NCBI GenBank assembly: GCA_015661095.1
Contig: JACVQI010000107.1
Span: 1-6,768, forward strand
DNA length: 6,768 nt
From: Gammaproteobacteria bacterium
GTDB taxonomy: Bacteria > Pseudomonadota > Gammaproteobacteria > Eutrophobiales > Eutrophobiaceae
Direction of reading: 5' to 3'
Position numbers and translations under genes: made by a program. Numbering within the stretch: the stretch's first letter is position 1; the number at the start of each line of letters is the position of its first letter. The notes below the pieces were generated by a model. The model was given only the letters and a program-made list of their open reading frames with translations, was not told the DNA's origin and ran no database searches. Below, in pieces: positions 6,270 through 6,768 of the stretch.

Positions 6270-6768
6270 ATGACCAGACCGTTTGCCCTCAAACATTATC
6301 CGTTATTACCTCTGGTGTTATTGTTGACGGCATGTGCATGGTCAGCGAAAGCGCCAGTCACGACACCGGTAGAGGACCATGGCAGGTCAGCGGCCGCAGC
6401 AAGACCTGTCGCACCACAAAATCAGGGGGGGCATGTGGTGCAAAAGGGTGACACCTTGTTTTCCATTGCCTGGCGTTATGGCGAAGACTACAAGGAAGTT
6501 GCGCTTTGGAATGGCATCAGACCCCCCTATGTAATTTACCCCGGTCAGGTCATCAGACTTAAAACTCTCCCTGGCTCCACCGTCCCGTCACCGAATACGA
6601 ACAATGCGCCGACACCGGGCAGACAGGCCACTGCGAAACAAACCCAGACGCCGGTTGAACGCAAACCGCTGCCGCAATCCGTCAAGACGGCGGACAGGCT
6701 GGCCTGGCGCTGGCCCACAACCGGCAAACTGGTGCGCTTGAATTTACCAACGTCGGGAAAAGGTCTGA
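6270..6768 (+). CDS. nlpD: NlpD-type murein hydrolase activator lipoprotein (3' end cut by window edge)
   Basis: Outer-membrane lipoprotein that activates a cell-wall amidase (AmiC in E. coli) during daughter-cell separation. The 166 residues present show a short hydrophobic signal with lipobox LTAC (19-22, lipidated Cys22), a LysM peptidoglycan-binding domain from HVVQKGDTLFSIAWRYG (about 55-71) to YVIYPGQVIRL (about 87-97), a Pro/Thr/Gln-rich linker (about 100-140), and the first residues of the M23 (LytM-like) domain at LAWRWPTTGKLV. The catalytic-like M23 core lies beyond the edge. A TTG at 6264 is an alternative in-frame start: AGGA (6253-6256) is 7 nt from the TTG but 13 nt from the ATG, and the frame is closed upstream at 6252. 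pcm ends 10 nt before. The symbol rests on domain order and on the surE-pcm context. Confidence 0.9.
   Translation, partial: MTRPFALKHYPLLPLVLLLTACAWSAKAPVTTPVEDHGRSAAAARPVAPQNQGGHVVQKGDTLFSIAWRYGEDYKEVALWNGIRPPYVIYPGQVIRLKTLPGSTVPSPNTNNAPTPGRQATAKQTQTPVERKPLPQSVKTADRLAWRWPTTGKLVRLNLPTSGKGL

Noticed and set aside
6766..6768. TGA at the very end of the window as the stop of nlpD
   Set aside because: It is out of frame (the nlpD codon there is CTG followed by A), so the gene continues past the edge.
1..6768. CRISPR arrays, tRNA or rRNA genes, insertion sequences, phage or defence genes
   Set aside because: No repeated units, cloverleaf arms, transposase or integrase motifs, or terminal inverted repeats were found by reading both strands.

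Overview
The window looks like a piece of a proteobacterial chromosome, most likely from a gammaproteobacterium. The surE-pcm-nlpD order is the block that usually precedes rpoS in that class. The LysM sequence of the NlpD homologue and the CGFS glutaredoxin next to arginine genes also fit. Base composition is moderately GC-rich and even. I saw no transposases, integrases, tRNAs, rRNAs or CRISPR repeats. The genus cannot be fixed from the sequence alone.

Layout, left to right. (1) Minus strand, 1-306: a monothiol CGFS glutaredoxin (grxD), cut at its C-terminus by the window edge. (2) Minus strand, 382-1908: a full-length hydantoinase B/oxoprolinase-family protein with no HyuA partner in the window. 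(3) 1909-2017: a compact divergent promoter region in which two good sigma70-type promoters, one per strand, overlap at their -10 boxes. (4) Plus strand, 2018-2605: a five-helix membrane protein of the Urate_ox_N/PuuD-like family without the cytochrome c domain of true PuuD. (5) 2631-2651: a perfect 8-bp hairpin with a T-rich tail. (6) Plus strand, 2690-4791: argD and argF, 5 nt apart, giving two steps of arginine synthesis (acetylornithine aminotransferase and ornithine carbamoyltransferase). (7) Plus strand, 4848-6768: surE, pcm (ATGA overlap with surE) and the first part of nlpD, cut by the right edge.

How the genes work together: argD-argF form a biosynthetic operon. surE-pcm-nlpD form a stress and maintenance operon covering nucleotide dephosphorylation, isoaspartyl protein repair and activation of cell-wall amidases. 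The glutaredoxin serves Fe-S cluster traffic. The hydantoinase-B-like gene and the PuuD-like membrane gene are transcribed divergently from one control region, and their substrates are unknown.

All genes belong to known families, and I do not see convincing evidence for a wholly new system. The points most worth a second look are the overlapping divergent promoters, the orphan HyuB beside a truncated PuuD-like protein, a ten-codon reading frame that carries the only strong Shine-Dalgarno sequence ahead of surE, and a hairpin between a TATAAT box and argD.
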